DNA of 64,000 bases from CAVVJA01 sp963801715 (lineage in GTDB: Bacteria > Actinomycetota > Actinomycetes > Mycobacteriales > Jatrophihabitantaceae). Below are positions 35,566-46,240 of this stretch, piece after piece. The position numbers and the translations under genes are program-made. The stretch is taken from NCBI GenBank assembly GCA_963801715.1, contig CAWDGB010000020.1:186001-250000 (forward strand), given 5' to 3'. Each line of letters starts with the position of its first letter. Position 1 is the stretch's first letter. The notes under the pieces were generated by a model. That model worked only from the letters and a program-made list of their open reading frames with translations. It was not told the origin of the DNA and did no database searches.

Positions 35566-36270
35566 ATGACCAGCTCCGAGTTCGTCACAGTCGAATTGTT
35601 TCTGGCCAGCTCGGATCGTTCGCACCACGCGGATGAGCTGGCGCGTTGGTCTTCAGCCGTCGGTGACCTGGTGACAACTGCCGATTCCCGCGCCGTGGTA
35701 CACGACCCGACCGCGCTGGGCGGATTGGCGCACGGGGACGAGACTGCCAGCGCTCCGACGTTCGTAGCTCTGCTGCAAGTACGCCAACTGCACAACGGCC
35801 CGATCCCGCAGACGCTGGACGCGCTCGTTGCTCAGTTGGATCAATGGCCGTGGGTCGACCGTGAGCGGTCGACGGTGATGGTCGGTCCGGAGCTTGTGGT
35901 CGTTCCGGGGGAGCAGCCGCTGTTGCTCGCCATGGCACTTCGTCGACGGGACGAGATGAGCCGACCGGAATTCCAGCGTTACTGGTCAACTAACCATGCC
36001 GAGCTGGGCCGCCAGGTGCCAGGATCCCAGGGCTATCGACAGGTACACACTGATGCGGCGCTGACCAACCAGGCCCGCAGAATTCTCGGAGTCAATGGAC
36101 CGGACTACGACGGCGTGGCTGTGGCCTGCTACGCCGATCAAGCTGCCTTCCTTGGCATCATGGCGAACGAGGCGGTTGTGCAACGATTGCTGGAGGACGA
36201 GCGCAGGTTCATCGACCACAGCGCAGCAGCCATGGTTGTTGGTTACGACGCTGACAAGCTGGGGCCATGA
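35566..36270 (+). CDS. EthD domain protein
   Basis: 234 residues with a C-terminal EthD-type dimeric ferredoxin-like barrel: MALRRRDEMSRPEFQRYWSTNHAELGRQ is characteristic. The N-terminal half (VTVELFLASSDR) may be a second degenerate copy of the fold. GAGGAGG at 35552-35558 supports ATG 35566. EthD proteins assist degradation of ethers and aromatics; here the role is unknown. Confidence 0.78.
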   Translation: MTSSEFVTVELFLASSDRSHHADELARWSSAVGDLVTTADSRAVVHDPTALGGLAHGDETASAPTFVALLQVRQLHNGPIPQTLDALVAQLDQWPWVDRERSTVMVGPELVVVPGEQPLLLAMALRRRDEMSRPEFQRYWSTNHAELGRQVPGSQGYRQVHTDAALTNQARRILGVNGPDYDGVAVACYADQAAFLGIMANEAVVQRLLEDERRFIDHSAAAMVVGYDADKLGP

Positions 36271-36324
36271 TCGGCCGACGCGTCGCCTTGCTGTCGATAT
36301 CCAGATCCCGATCAAGCGCACGCG

Positions 36325-36855
36325 CTAACCGGCGCTGACCCGTACCCCGCCCAGCTGGACGTCGAAGATGAACCGCGGTTCCGGTGCGGCGTCGCAATAT
36401 GCCTCGGTCTGCGCGATGGTGCCAATGCCGACGAACGTTGTGCGGTCGGGGATGACCGGGTGCCGTCCAGTCCCGTTGTCGGCGATCTGCCACCAGCCGC
36501 CGCTGCCAACCTGGGTGGGGTCGCTCGATTCGGTAATGGGGCCGCCGATCCACGCACGGTTGCCGCGCACAGTCAAACAGCTGACCGGCCCGCTGAACGT
36601 CGTTTCAACACCGGCTTCGTAATAGTGGTAGCTCCAATGGCCGTGAATCGTGCCGTCGGAGAGTTTCACGGCACTGTAGGCGAGTGGGTCCTGTTGCACT
36701 GTCACGCCGAAGACCGCCGGGCCGAGCAACACATAGGTGTGTCCGTCCACTCGGGCGGTCACTGGACCCGACGCCGTGGGTGCCGCAGCCGCCGCGGTGA
36801 TCGGCACCAGGCTGCTGAACAGAATGGCCGCTGCTACGAGGGCGAACCGACGCAT
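36325..36855 (-). CDS. Secreted protein of unknown function
   Basis: 176 residues. MRRFALVAAAILFSSLVPI followed by AAAAAPTA is a clear signal peptide with a probable cut after AAA. The mature part is beta-rich with two cysteines (SCLTVRGN and EAYCDAAPE) that may pair. GGAGG lies 7 bases upstream of ATG 36855. No family recognised. It is divergent from the AraC-type gene. Confidence 0.7.
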   Translation of the reverse strand: MRRFALVAAAILFSSLVPITAAAAAPTASGPVTARVDGHTYVLLGPAVFGVTVQQDPLAYSAVKLSDGTIHGHWSYHYYEAGVETTFSGPVSCLTVRGNRAWIGGPITESSDPTQVGSGGWWQIADNGTGRHPVIPDRTTFVGIGTIAQTEAYCDAAPEPRFIFDVQLGGVRVSAG

Positions 36856-36902
36856 GACGAGCCTCCGATGCACCTCGACGACGGTGTCTTGCGGCGCCCA
36901 CA

Positions 36903-37808
36903 ATGGTGTCCGGACCAGCCATCTGTCTTGTATGGATCGCACCGGTTGGGACGAAAACAACATTGCGTGTCGATGGGAGTGTCACCACGACCACGTCCGT
37001 ACCTGTGACCACAGGTTGCATCGGGTTCCGCGGCGCGGATGTCGGTGGATTTCACGTTGCCCGGATCGTCTTCCCGCCCAACCTCACCCTGCCGCTGCAC
37101 AGCCATCCACACGCCACTGTGGCCGTGATACTGCGCGGCGCGTTCGAAGGTACAACCCGCAGCGCCTCGCACCCGTGCCCGACCGGATCGATGCTCACCG
37201 AGCCTGCCGGCGAGGATCACGGCAACCGGTTCGCGCCCGCCGGGGCGACGGTATTCGTCGTGCAACCGGATCCGGCGCGGGCAGAGTTGCTCGAGCCGTT
37301 CGCCGCGCTGCTCGACCGGTTCGACTACCGGCAGAACGGGTTCGTCAGCGGCCTGGCGCGACGGGCCAGTGGTGAGTTGAGCGCCTCGGACGCAGTTGCT
37401 CCGTTCGCCCTGGAAGGGCTCGTCCTCGAACTGCTCGCCACGGCGGCTCGGGTCCGGCACCCGAACGGCTCTCGCATCGGACGGCGGCGCCCCCTCTGGC
37501 TCGACGAGGCCCGAGACCTGCTGCATGCCGCACCCGGCCAGAGCCTGCGCGTCGGTGAGGTCGCCGAAGCGATCGGTGTGCACCCGGTTCATCTGACCCG
37601 CACTTTCCGAGCCCATTTCGGCGTTTCCGTCGGCGCGTACCTCCGTAACCTGCGACTGGAGCAGGCGGCACAGGCTTTGGCAGGCAGCACGAGCACCATT
37701 GCGGATATCGCGGCGCAGGCAGGCTTCTACGACCAAAGCCACTTCACCCGCACGTTCAAACGCAAATACGGCCTGACACCGCACGACTACCGGCGCGCCG
37801 CACGGTGA
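36903..37808 (+). CDS. AraC family transcriptional regulator
   Basis: An N-terminal cupin-like sensor (FPPNLTLPLHSHPHATVAVIL) and a C-terminal double helix-turn-helix (LRVGEVAEAIGVHPVHLTRTFRAHFG, then IADIAAQAGFYDQSHFTRTFKRKYGLTPHDYR). The start is uncertain: the first family-like residues come near GTG 37005, while ATG-type codons upstream at 36903 extend it by 34 residues into the divergent promoter. Ligand and targets unknown. Confidence 0.85.
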   Translation: MVSGPAICLVWIAPVGTKTTLRVDGSVTTTTSVPVTTGCIGFRGADVGGFHVARIVFPPNLTLPLHSHPHATVAVILRGAFEGTTRSASHPCPTGSMLTEPAGEDHGNRFAPAGATVFVVQPDPARAELLEPFAALLDRFDYRQNGFVSGLARRASGELSASDAVAPFALEGLVLELLATAARVRHPNGSRIGRRRPLWLDEARDLLHAAPGQSLRVGEVAEAIGVHPVHLTRTFRAHFGVSVGAYLRNLRLEQAAQALAGSTSTIADIAAQAGFYDQSHFTRTFKRKYGLTPHDYRRAAR

Positions 37809-37833
37809 CCCGGCGCCCCGGTGTCTCCTTGAT

Positions 37834-37876
37834 GATCTTGGACTTATCGTCGACCTAGAGCTACAAGTCCGAGATC
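37834..37876. repeat. Long imperfect palindrome
   Basis: GATCTTGGACTTAT and ACAAGTCCGAGATC are inverted with 12 of 14 bases matching and a 15-base loop. It lies 25 bases after the AraC-type stop. It could be its terminator, though no T-tract follows, or a dispersed palindromic repeat. Confidence 0.5.
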
Positions 37877-37990
37877 ACGACCGATCCAGCCAGGAGCTAT
37901 GGCGAGATGCGACCCGGGTGTTGCCCTTAGCTAAAGCCCACAGCCCAGTTGGAGATACATGTCGCGAAGAAGTACGCCGAGTCGGTGAGG

Positions 37991-38028
37991 CGGGCCTCGC
38001 CCCGCCGCGATGGACGTGGCGAGGCCCG
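37991..38028 (-). terminator. Terminator hairpin of the GH3 gene
   Basis: CGGGCCTCGCC and GGCGAGGCCCG form a perfect 11-base stem around a 16-base loop. It begins 11 bases after the stop of the minus-strand glycosidase gene. Confidence 0.7.
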
Positions 38029-38038
38029 TCGTTGCGGC

Positions 38039-40493
38039 TCAGCTGATGGTGAATGGTGCGGAAACTGCGACCTGGTACGGCGTGGTCGTGTTCTGGTTCA
38101 ACTGCACGACGTACGAGCCTGGTTCGACGGTCGGCGGACCGGATGCGTTGATGTCGCCCTGCGTCTCGGCCAGCTTGGACACCGGGAACGGGACGGTCAC
38201 GGTCCTGGACTGCCCGGCGTCGAGCGTCACCCGGGCGAAGCCGACAAGCCGCTGTGGCGGCACGACGACACCACTGACGGGCTGGGCCACGTAGACCGGG
38301 ACGATGTCCGTGCCGCTACGAGATCCCGTGTTCGTCACCGTGAACGTCGCGTTCACCGTGCCCTTCCTCGACACGTTCGGCGTGGCCGACAGGTTCGTCG
38401 TGGTGAACGTGGTGTACGACAGACCGAACCCGAACGGGTAGAGCGGGTTGTAGGCGTGGCCCTGTCCGGATCCGGTGCCGGGCAACTGGTCGAAGAACTT
38501 CGGCTGGTCGCCCAGCGGTGACGGCGCGGTGCCGTCGAAGTCCCCGCCCGGCGCTGCTGCGTCCGACGGCCAGCTGACCGAGAGCTTGCCGCTCGGGTTG
38601 ACCTTGCCGAAGATAACGTCGGCGGCTGCCTGGCCCGCTTCGGTGTCGCCCTGGTAGGCCATCAGAATCGCCTTCGCGTTCTCGGCATCGGAACCGAGGC
38701 CGACCGGACGGCCGGCGATGACAACGACGATCACCGGCTTGCCGGTCGCCATGAGCGCGCTGATCAGCGCCTTCTGGTCCGGCGGCAACTGCGGCGCCGG
38801 GTTGTCGCCGAGCCCTTCGGCGTACGCCTTCTCGCCGACCGCGACGACGTATGCGTCCGCGGGCGTCTTCGCGGCGGCGTTGCCGTCCGGCACGTAGACC
38901 GCGTTGGGGTCGTCCTTCTGGATCCCTGCCTGCACGGTGGTGCCCGGCGGGATCTGGTCAGGCGGGCCCATGCAGCAGACGTGGCCGGCGCCGAAGACGC
39001 CCTGCCAGCTGACGCTCCAACCGCCGAGCTGGTTGGTCATCGAATCGGCGCTCGGACCGGTGACGACGACATTGGCGGACGAGGAGAGCGGCAACGTGTT
39101 GTTCTGGTTGCGCAGCAGGGTCATCGACTCCTGCGCGGCGCTGAGCGTGGCGGCACGGCCCGCGGTAACCGCGGCGTTGGCGGCGTTGGCGTCGACGCAC
39201 GGCGTGCTCGGGTCGCTGACGCACGGCTGGTCGAACAGGCCGAGTTGGAACTTCAGGGTGAGAATCCGCCCCACTGCCTCGTTGATCCGAGCCATCTTGA
39301 TCGCGCCCGAGTTCACGTCCTGCAGGATGCCGGCCTGCCACTGATCGGGGCTGATCACGTACATAGCCATGTCGACCCCGGCGTTCACGGCCTTGGCAAT
39401 CGCCTCAGCCGGGTTGGCGGCGACGTGGTAGGCCGTCTGCAGCGCCTGCACGTCCTGGTAGTCGCTGATCACGACGCCCTCGAAGTGCATCTGGTTGCGG
39501 AGGATGTCGGTCAGCAGGTAGTGCGACCCGGTCGCCGCAACGCCGTTGATGGAACCGGAGTCGACCATGACGGTGCCTGCTCCGGCATCGATGCCACCGG
39601 CATACGACGGCAGCATCATGCTCTGCAGGTAGTTCAGCGGCAGCAGCGCCTCGTTGCGGTCATGGCCGTTGATCGCCTGGGAGTAGCCGGCGAAGTGCTT
39701 GACGGTCGCGGTGACACCAAGCGAGCCAGCCGGACCCGGGGACTGAAGGCCGCGGACGTTCGCGGCGCCCAGCGCAGCGGACAGATCCGGTTCCTCGGCC
39801 CAGGTCTCGTACGTGCGGCCCCATCGGTTGTCGCGAGAGAGGTCCTGCACCGGGGCGAAGTCCCACACCCAGCCGGTGGCCCGCAGCGCCTTCCCGGTAG
39901 CGGCACCGCCGGCTTCAGTAGCCGACGGATCCCACGTAGCGCCCATGCCGATCGACTGCGGGTAGAGCGGCGCCTGCCACGGATGCCCGAAACCGTGCAC
40001 GGCATCAACGCCGAAAATCACCGGAAGGTGCAGCCGCGAGTTCTGGATCGCGTACTTCTGGATCATGTTGTACTCGTTGGCCCAGTCGTAGCCGGTGTTA
40101 CCGGTGCCGCCCTGGCCGGTCGTATCCGGCGGGTTGTCCGTGCCGCCCGCGAGCAGCGAGCCGACGTTGTTGTCGACCAGCCACGTCTTCATGCAGTCCT
40201 GGTTCAGCTGGGCCCAGCCCTGGCTGCCGCATCCGGTGGACGGGCCGCGTCAGGTTGTCGACGAGTTGCTGGTCCATCTGGCCGACCTTCTCGGGCAAGG
40301 TCATTGCCCCGAGGAGGGAGTTGACCCGCGCCTGGATCGGCTTGTTCGGGTTGAGCCATGGCGGCTGCGGGGCGGCTGCGTTGCCCTGACTGACGAAGGC
40401 GGACAGCCCCCCGACCGCTAATACGCCGACAGCCAGGGCGACCACCACCTTCTTCCTCCCACTCACACGGTCCTTGAGCTGCCATCTGGACAT
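38039..40493 (-). pseudogene. Secreted GH3 beta-glucosidase, single frameshift
   Basis: From ATG 40493 (AAGGAGG 6 bases upstream) comes a signal peptide (VVVALAVGVLAVGGLSAF) and the GH3 start ARVNSLLGAMTLPEKVGQMD. The frame breaks near 40242-40250; removing one base in GGGCCGCGT joins it to STGCGSQGWAQLNQDCMKTW and the remaining 717 residues. These contain the catalytic nucleophile region VVISDYQDVQAL, TVKHFAGYSQA, the C-terminal alpha/beta domain and a fibronectin III-like end (NATFTVTNTGSRSGTDIV). It should cleave terminal beta-glucosides outside the cell if the shift is a read error. Confidence 0.8.
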
Positions 40494-41338
40494 GGCTCGA
40501 CCTCCTTCGGTGACGGGTGAATCGATGGACGACGCAGTCCTCAGCCAGACGAACTGGGGTCGCTTGCGCCTGCTCACGTCCGGGCGTCGATGATCGACTC
40601 CGGGATGTCGCTCGATGGGTACGCATGACATCTCCCGCGAAGGCGACGCGCCCAAGAGTAGTAATGCGCGTTGTTTGCGGTCAATCGTCGAATGTTAGGA
40701 CGGGAATGGCCGGCCGTTACCGCCATGCTCAACATTGAGGAGCGTTACGCCGAGCGGCTCGAACGCCCACGCTCAGCTGAAAGGACGGTGGGCAGGGCAG
40801 GCGCCCTGCTCCCGTCATGTCGCCGGCAAGTCTGCCTGCTGCGCGCTGGGGAGCCGATCGGCCTGCGTATTCGACGAAGACGACGTCAGGGATACGCAGC
40901 CGACGACCAAATCCTCGGTCGGTTAACAGCTGCGGCTAGGGATTTCTTAACAGTGGGGTGCGAGTGTGCAGCCCATGACGCGCAGGATCGCTAACGCTGC
41001 CGTCATCGGTGCCGCGATGGTCAGCGTGTGCATTCAGACGCTGCGGGTCCGGCCACCGTGCTCAGACGACCGCGCGCGGCACGAGCTGTTGGCGCGCGGC
41101 GGGCGGCCAGGATCGCGAGAAAGCCGCTGGTTGGGGAGGGGCGGCCGGGGGTAATTGCGATCCTGGTCCAGCTCATCATGGTGTTCGTGTTGATCCGGCT
41201 GGGACGGGAGAGCCGGGACGTGCTGCACTGGCGCCACCGGCTCATCCCGCACGTCAACATTGGAGGAAGCAGATTTCTCCATCGACCGGGTCGCCCGGCG
41301 CGAGCGGCTGCGCGGGCGGTCGAACCAGGACCGGTCGC
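40494..41338. other. 845-base gap; one doubtful small membrane ORF
   Basis: Between the GH3 gene and the divergent response regulator. I see no convincing gene. A plus-strand frame at 41028-41342 encodes a possible single membrane helix (VIAILVQLIMVFVLIRLG) and its stop overlaps the regulator ATG, but the rest looks like random GC-rich coding. Promoters for both sides must lie here. Confidence 0.4.
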
Positions 41339-42037
41339 ATGACCAAGGCGCGCGTCCTGGTTGTCGATGACGACGAGGCGATCGTCGACTCGCTGCGGCG
41401 CGGGCTCGAACTCGAGGGATATTCCGTCGCGACTGCGAAAGACGGCACCCAGGCGCTCCGAGTGGTCGCGGCCGACCGGCTGGATGCGGTCGTGCTCGAC
41501 GTCGGTCTGCCGGATCTGAACGGCCGGATCGTTGCCGCACGAATGCGCGCCGGTGGCCTGGCGACACCGATCCTGATCCTGTCCGCGCTCGATCAGGTCG
41601 ACGACCGCATTGCTGGACTGGAAGCCGGGGCGGATGACTACTTGGTCAAGCCCTTCGCAATGGACGAGCTGACGGCGCGGCTGCGAGCGCTGCTGCGCCG
41701 CGCCACCTATCACTCAGAACAGGCAACCGGCGTCGACCTTCCGCTGCGCCTGGGCCCCTTGCTTATCGACTCGCATGCCGCCGTGGCCACGTGGGATGGT
41801 CGCGACCTCGGCCTCACCCGGCGCGAGCTCGCTCTGCTCGAGACGCTCGCCCGCAACCCGGGCGTCACCCTCAGCCGTGGCCGGCTGCTCGAGCTGGTGT
41901 GGGGCTACGACTTTGTGCCGGACAGCCGCGCGCTCGACGTCTTCATCTCCTACCTGCGGCGCAAGCTGGACACCGCCGGCGCGCCTCGCATACTGGTGAC
42001 CGTGCGAGGGGTGGGCTTTGTGTTGCGGCGACCGTGA
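41339..42037 (+). CDS. OmpR-type response regulator
   Basis: 232 residues: receiver domain with acidic pocket DDD at residues 10-12, phospho-acceptor Asp54 in VVLDVGLPD, Lys in DDYLVKPF, then an OmpR winged helix (LTRRELALLETLARNPGVTLSR, DSRALDVFISYLRRKLD, VRGVGFVLR). Partner kinase starts on its last stop base (TGATG). The divergent GH3 gene is a plausible target. Confidence 0.92.
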   Translation: MTKARVLVVDDDEAIVDSLRRGLELEGYSVATAKDGTQALRVVAADRLDAVVLDVGLPDLNGRIVAARMRAGGLATPILILSALDQVDDRIAGLEAGADDYLVKPFAMDELTARLRALLRRATYHSEQATGVDLPLRLGPLLIDSHAAVATWDGRDLGLTRRELALLETLARNPGVTLSRGRLLELVWGYDFVPDSRALDVFISYLRRKLDTAGAPRILVTVRGVGFVLRRP

Positions 42038-43576
42038 TGAAGTCGTCGCTGACCGTCCGAATTACCGCCGGTGTCCTCGTCGTCGTTGCCGCCGTGCTCA
42101 TCGGCGGCGGCCTTCTGATCGTCCGGGTGACCGAGCAGCGTGACGCCCGCGACGCCGGCGGCGAATTACAGCGCATCGCGGGGAACCTCACCCCGTGGGT
42201 CGCGGGCACCCTCGGTATCGGCCGGCCCGCGAACTCGCCCGGCGATGCGGTGCCGGCGCAGCTGCTCGACGCGCACGGGCAGCCGATTGCGCTGGAGTCG
42301 GCACCGAACCCGCCACCGCCACCGCCAGGGGCACCGAACCCCCCCGCCGCCGCCAGGTGCACAGAATCCGCCGCCGCTGCAGGACGCTGGGCTCGAGCCC
42401 CTTCGTGACGCCTTCGCCGCGAGCGGGGACACGGCGAGCCCGGTCGGTCAGATCGCTTTCGTACGCGCCCTGAACGCGCAAACCGGTGAGCACCTGATCC
42501 TTGGTACGGTCCCGCGCGGATTCCCCGCAATGTCGACACGGCCCGGGGTGCGCACAACGACAATCGCAGGTGACCACTGGCGCAGCGCCGTCGTCAGCGG
42601 GCCTGCCGGGCTGCTGATAGAGGCCGGAGCACCCGAACGGATCTCCGCGCGAGCGGCGAGCCTACGCACCACCGTCATCTGGACCACCCTCGCCGGTCTG
42701 GCGATCGCGCTGGTCGCCACGCTGCTGGTGACGCGCCGCGCGCTACGCCCGCTCAAGGTCCTAGCTCGCAAAGCAGCGCGCATCAGCGACGCCGAGGACC
42801 TCGGCATACGTGTCCAAGAGCCTGGACAGCCGACCGAGGTCGCCGCGCTCGCAGGGGAACTCGACGGAATGCTCGCCCGCCTCGACAGCACGATCGCCGC
42901 CCGTGAGCAAGCGCTCCTCGCGGCGCGACGCTTCGCAGCCGACGCCGGACACGAACTGCGCACGCCGCTGCAGAGCATCCGCGCCAACCTCGACATCGCC
43001 CGCTCCTCGGACGCGAGCCCGGACGAGCAGCAACTCGCGCTCGACGTCGCGACCAAGCAGTCGGAGCGGATGAACCGACTCGTCGACGGGCTGCAAAGCC
43101 TCGCCCGCGGCGAAGCCGGCCTCGTGAAATCCGGCACGCAGGTCGACCTCGGCGACATCGCCGACGGCGCTGTGTACGTCACTCGCACACGGCACCCCGA
43201 TCTGTCCATCGACGTCGACCTGCCCGAGTCCGGACCAACGGTCACCGGCGACGGAGACGGGCTCTGGCGCGTGGTCGAAAACCTGCTCGAAAACGCGGCC
43301 CGGCACGGACGCCCCGGCGGGCACATCACGATGCAAGTCACCCCGCTCAACGGCGGAGCCGAGATTCTCGTCGACGACGACGGCCCCGGCATCCCGCCGG
43401 CCGAACGTGAACGCGTCATGCGCCGCTTCCAACGCGGCCCTGGCGCGACCGCCGCAGGCAGCGGACTCGGTCTCGCCATCGTCGAAGCAGAAGCTCACCG
43501 CCACGGCGGAAGGCTGTCTTTAGACACCTCCAAACTCGGCGGCCTCCATGCCCGAGTCAGCATCCAAACCCCTTAG
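42037..43576 (+). pseudogene. Sensor histidine kinase, frameshift in a C7 run
   Basis: ATG 42037 opens with a membrane helix (AGVLVVVAAVLIGGGLLIV). The frame is lost in a proline-rich stretch at the run of seven C (42339-42345); deleting one C restores the frame that carries on: second membrane helix (VIWTTLAGLAIALVATLL), HAMP, HisKA with AADAGHELRTPLQ, N box LLENAARHG, G boxes DDDGPGIPP and GSGLGLAIVEAE. It pairs with the upstream regulator. The shift is a sequencing error, decay or an on/off tract. Confidence 0.82.
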
Positions 43577-43743
43577 CACGCCCACTCAACGACGCTTCGT
43601 CGCACTATGTGAGCAACTGCCTACAAAACGTCGCGCTAGGGGTTGACAACGTCGGATTAGCGGGTTAAACCCCTAATAATGCGAGACGTCGGCTCTCTCC
43701 GGAACGTCACACACGTCCGCCGAGGGTCATTAAGGCGGACGTT

Positions 43744-45357
43744 ATGAAGAGACTCATCGTCGTCCTCGCCGCAGCGCTGATTGCGTCCCTCGCTCCGGCC
43801 GTGGCGTCCCCCCAGCGGGCCGTTGCCGCCAACAACGGATTGAGCTCGGCCCAGCGCGCTGCACTCCGGGCGATTGCCCGCGACACGTGGCGGTTCTACG
43901 GGGTCGATGTCGACCCGAAAACCGCACTGCCGATGGACAACATCACGTTCGCGGGCGGCGCGGCGACCCCGACGGGCTACGGGCGGTACACATCGGCAGC
44001 GAACATTGGTGTGTACCTCTGGGCCGTGGTCGCGGCATACGACCTCGAACTGATTGGCCGGCCTGCGGCCCGCGACCGCATCCGAGCCACGCTTACCGAG
44101 GTAGCGCAACTTCGCCGGGATCACGGGTTCCTGTTTCAGTGGTACGACACCACGACCGGTCACGTGATCCGTAATCCAGGGGACATTGACTGCACCACCG
44201 AGACGACGCCGACGTTCGACAATTGCTACTTCGTCTCCAACGTTGACAACGGCTGGTACGCGTCTGGGCTGATCGTGGTGCGGCAAGCGATGCCTGAGCT
44301 TCGGCAGCTCGTGAATAGCCTTATCGCTCCGATGAACTTCGGGCTCTTCTACGACGGCCGCGCTGAGACCCGGTGCAACACCAACCCGGCGATTCTCGGC
44401 AACCAGCCGACAGGTCAAATGTTCGGCGGATACTACGCCGGCCTGCCTCCCGATCAAGGCGACAACTGGACGCACTACTACCACAACGGCGCTCTATACA
44501 GCGATCCGCGGATCTCCGCCTACATCGGGATGGGGCTGCATCAGATGCCCGGCAATGTGTGGTGGCGCAGCTGGCGGGAGTTGCCGCCGCCGGCTCCGTT
44601 CCCGGAGTGCCAGACCAGCGACCCCGACTTCTCCTGGCAGGGCCAGTGGCCCATGCCCGGGTCGTGGCAGACCTACACCGACCCACAGTCCGGCCAGCGG
44701 TTCCCGGTATGGGAGGGGCACTACGTCTACCCCGGCTCTGACCTGGCGTTCATCCCCTCGTTTGCCGGCGGGATGTTCGAGGGCCTGATGGCGAACGAAG
44801 TCGTGCCTGAGACGTCGTGGGGACCGCAGAGTTTCGGCCTGGCCGACCGTCGCACCGTCGACGTCCAGATCAAGTACGCCAAGGAGCAGCTGCACTCGCC
44901 GGTGTGGGGCATGTCGCCGTCCAGTACGCCCGACGACACCGGCGGCTACGCCGGCTACGGCGTCGAGGGGTTGACGTTCCCGTACTTCGGTTTGGGCGCC
45001 GACGCGGATCACCCCAACCTCGGCCTCTCGCAGTGCCATGGCTGCGCGACCGAGGACGTTGTGACTCCGCATGCGTCCTTCCTTGCTCTGGACGCCGCGC
45101 CCCAGGAGGCGTACGCCAACATCCAAACGCTGCGCAGGCTCTACCCGGGCGTTTACGGTGCGGGCGGTTTCTTCGACGCCGTCAACCCCACGACTGGATC
45201 GGTCGGTCACCGCTACCTCGTGCTCGATCAATCCATGATCATGGCGGCGCTCGACAACGTGCTCAGCAATCGGGCCATGCAGCAGCACTTCGCCAACGAT
45301 CCCGTGTCCTGGGCGGCTCGCACCTACCTCGGAATCGAGAACTTGGGACTCGGCTAG
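43744..45357 (+). CDS. Secreted glycoamylase-like (DUF3131 type) protein
   Basis: 537 residues. MKRLIVVLAAALIASLAP is a signal peptide, cut near AVASPQRAVA. The mature protein resembles DUF3131/glycoamylase-like (alpha,alpha)6 barrels, the fold of GH144 beta-1,2-glucanases: TWRFYG, SAANIGVYLWAVVAAYDLELIG, GFLFQWYDTTTGHV, VSNVDNGWYASGLIVV and GGFFDAVNPTTGSVGHRYLVLDQSM. It is likely an extracellular glycan hydrolase. The GH3 gene and two-component system upstream suggest joint sugar-polymer use. Confidence 0.65.
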   Translation: MKRLIVVLAAALIASLAPAVASPQRAVAANNGLSSAQRAALRAIARDTWRFYGVDVDPKTALPMDNITFAGGAATPTGYGRYTSAANIGVYLWAVVAAYDLELIGRPAARDRIRATLTEVAQLRRDHGFLFQWYDTTTGHVIRNPGDIDCTTETTPTFDNCYFVSNVDNGWYASGLIVVRQAMPELRQLVNSLIAPMNFGLFYDGRAETRCNTNPAILGNQPTGQMFGGYYAGLPPDQGDNWTHYYHNGALYSDPRISAYIGMGLHQMPGNVWWRSWRELPPPAPFPECQTSDPDFSWQGQWPMPGSWQTYTDPQSGQRFPVWEGHYVYPGSDLAFIPSFAGGMFEGLMANEVVPETSWGPQSFGLADRRTVDVQIKYAKEQLHSPVWGMSPSSTPDDTGGYAGYGVEGLTFPYFGLGADADHPNLGLSQCHGCATEDVVTPHASFLALDAAPQEAYANIQTLRRLYPGVYGAGGFFDAVNPTTGSVGHRYLVLDQSMIMAALDNVLSNRAMQQHFANDPVSWAARTYLGIENLGLG

Positions 45358-45408
45358 CCCGCTCACCTCCGGCGACACCTCAGCACGAAGCCTGAGAGTC
45401 AGCAACCG

Positions 45409-46233
45409 ATGCACGGCTTCAGCTTTGCTTCGTCGTTCGTCGACCCAACCGCGCCCGAGCACCACACGCAGCAGTACTTCGAGATCTATGGCAACCGCGG
45501 CATGTACAAGGACGGTTGGTGGCTGGCCACCATGCTCCCGCACTTGCCGTGGGACCTGTCACCGCAAACAATGGCGCAATTCGCGCCCGGTGTCTGGCAC
45601 CCCGACAACGATCCGGTGCAGCTCTACTACCTTCCCGATGACTTCAGCCAGGCCCATGACTTGGCCGCGGAGAACCCGGGCAAAGTGCAGGAGCTTCGGG
45701 AGCTCATGTACGCAGAAATGGACAAGTACCACGTCACGCCGCTTCTCGCCGCGCTGGGCTCGTTCTGGGGCATCGTGCTCCCGTCGCCGACGCAGACGAG
45801 GTACCCGTTCTCGGGCGACGTCGACAGCGTGGCTCCGGGCATGATCCCGCCCATCTACGCCCACTCCTACAGCATCACCGCCAACCTGGTCGTTCCCGAA
45901 GGTGGCGCCGAGGGGGTGATCGTGGCGGAGGCCAATCACCTGGGTGGGTTCTCGCTGTTCGTCCAGAACGGGAAGCTGAAGTACACGTACAGAATGCTTG
46001 GCGTGAAGGTCTACCGGCAGGAGGCGGCCAGCCCGCTCCCCACTGGCGAGGTACAGGTGCGCATGCAGTTCACAGCCGAATCTCCGGGCACTCTGGGCAC
46101 TGGTGGTGCGGTCACGCTGTTCGTGGGCGATGAGCAAGTGGCCGCCACCGAGATCGACAACAGCTGTTCCCCGATCGCTTCACCGCGTACGCCGGCATGG
46201 AATGAGCCGGCGGCGGGTATCGGACCGGCCTGA
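45409..46233 (+). pseudogene. Arylsulfatase C-terminal remnant
   Basis: The 274-codon frame matches only the last third of large (about 750-residue) arylsulfatases: PEHHTQQYFEIYGNRGMYKDG, VQLYYLPDDFSQAHDLA and ITANLVVPEGGAEGVIVAE. The whole catalytic N-terminus with the formylglycine motif is absent upstream. Near the end the frame shifts: the next frame reads FTAYAGME before a stop, as expected in the family. So it is a truncated, decayed gene. Confidence 0.82.
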
Positions 46234-46240
46234 GAGTGAA

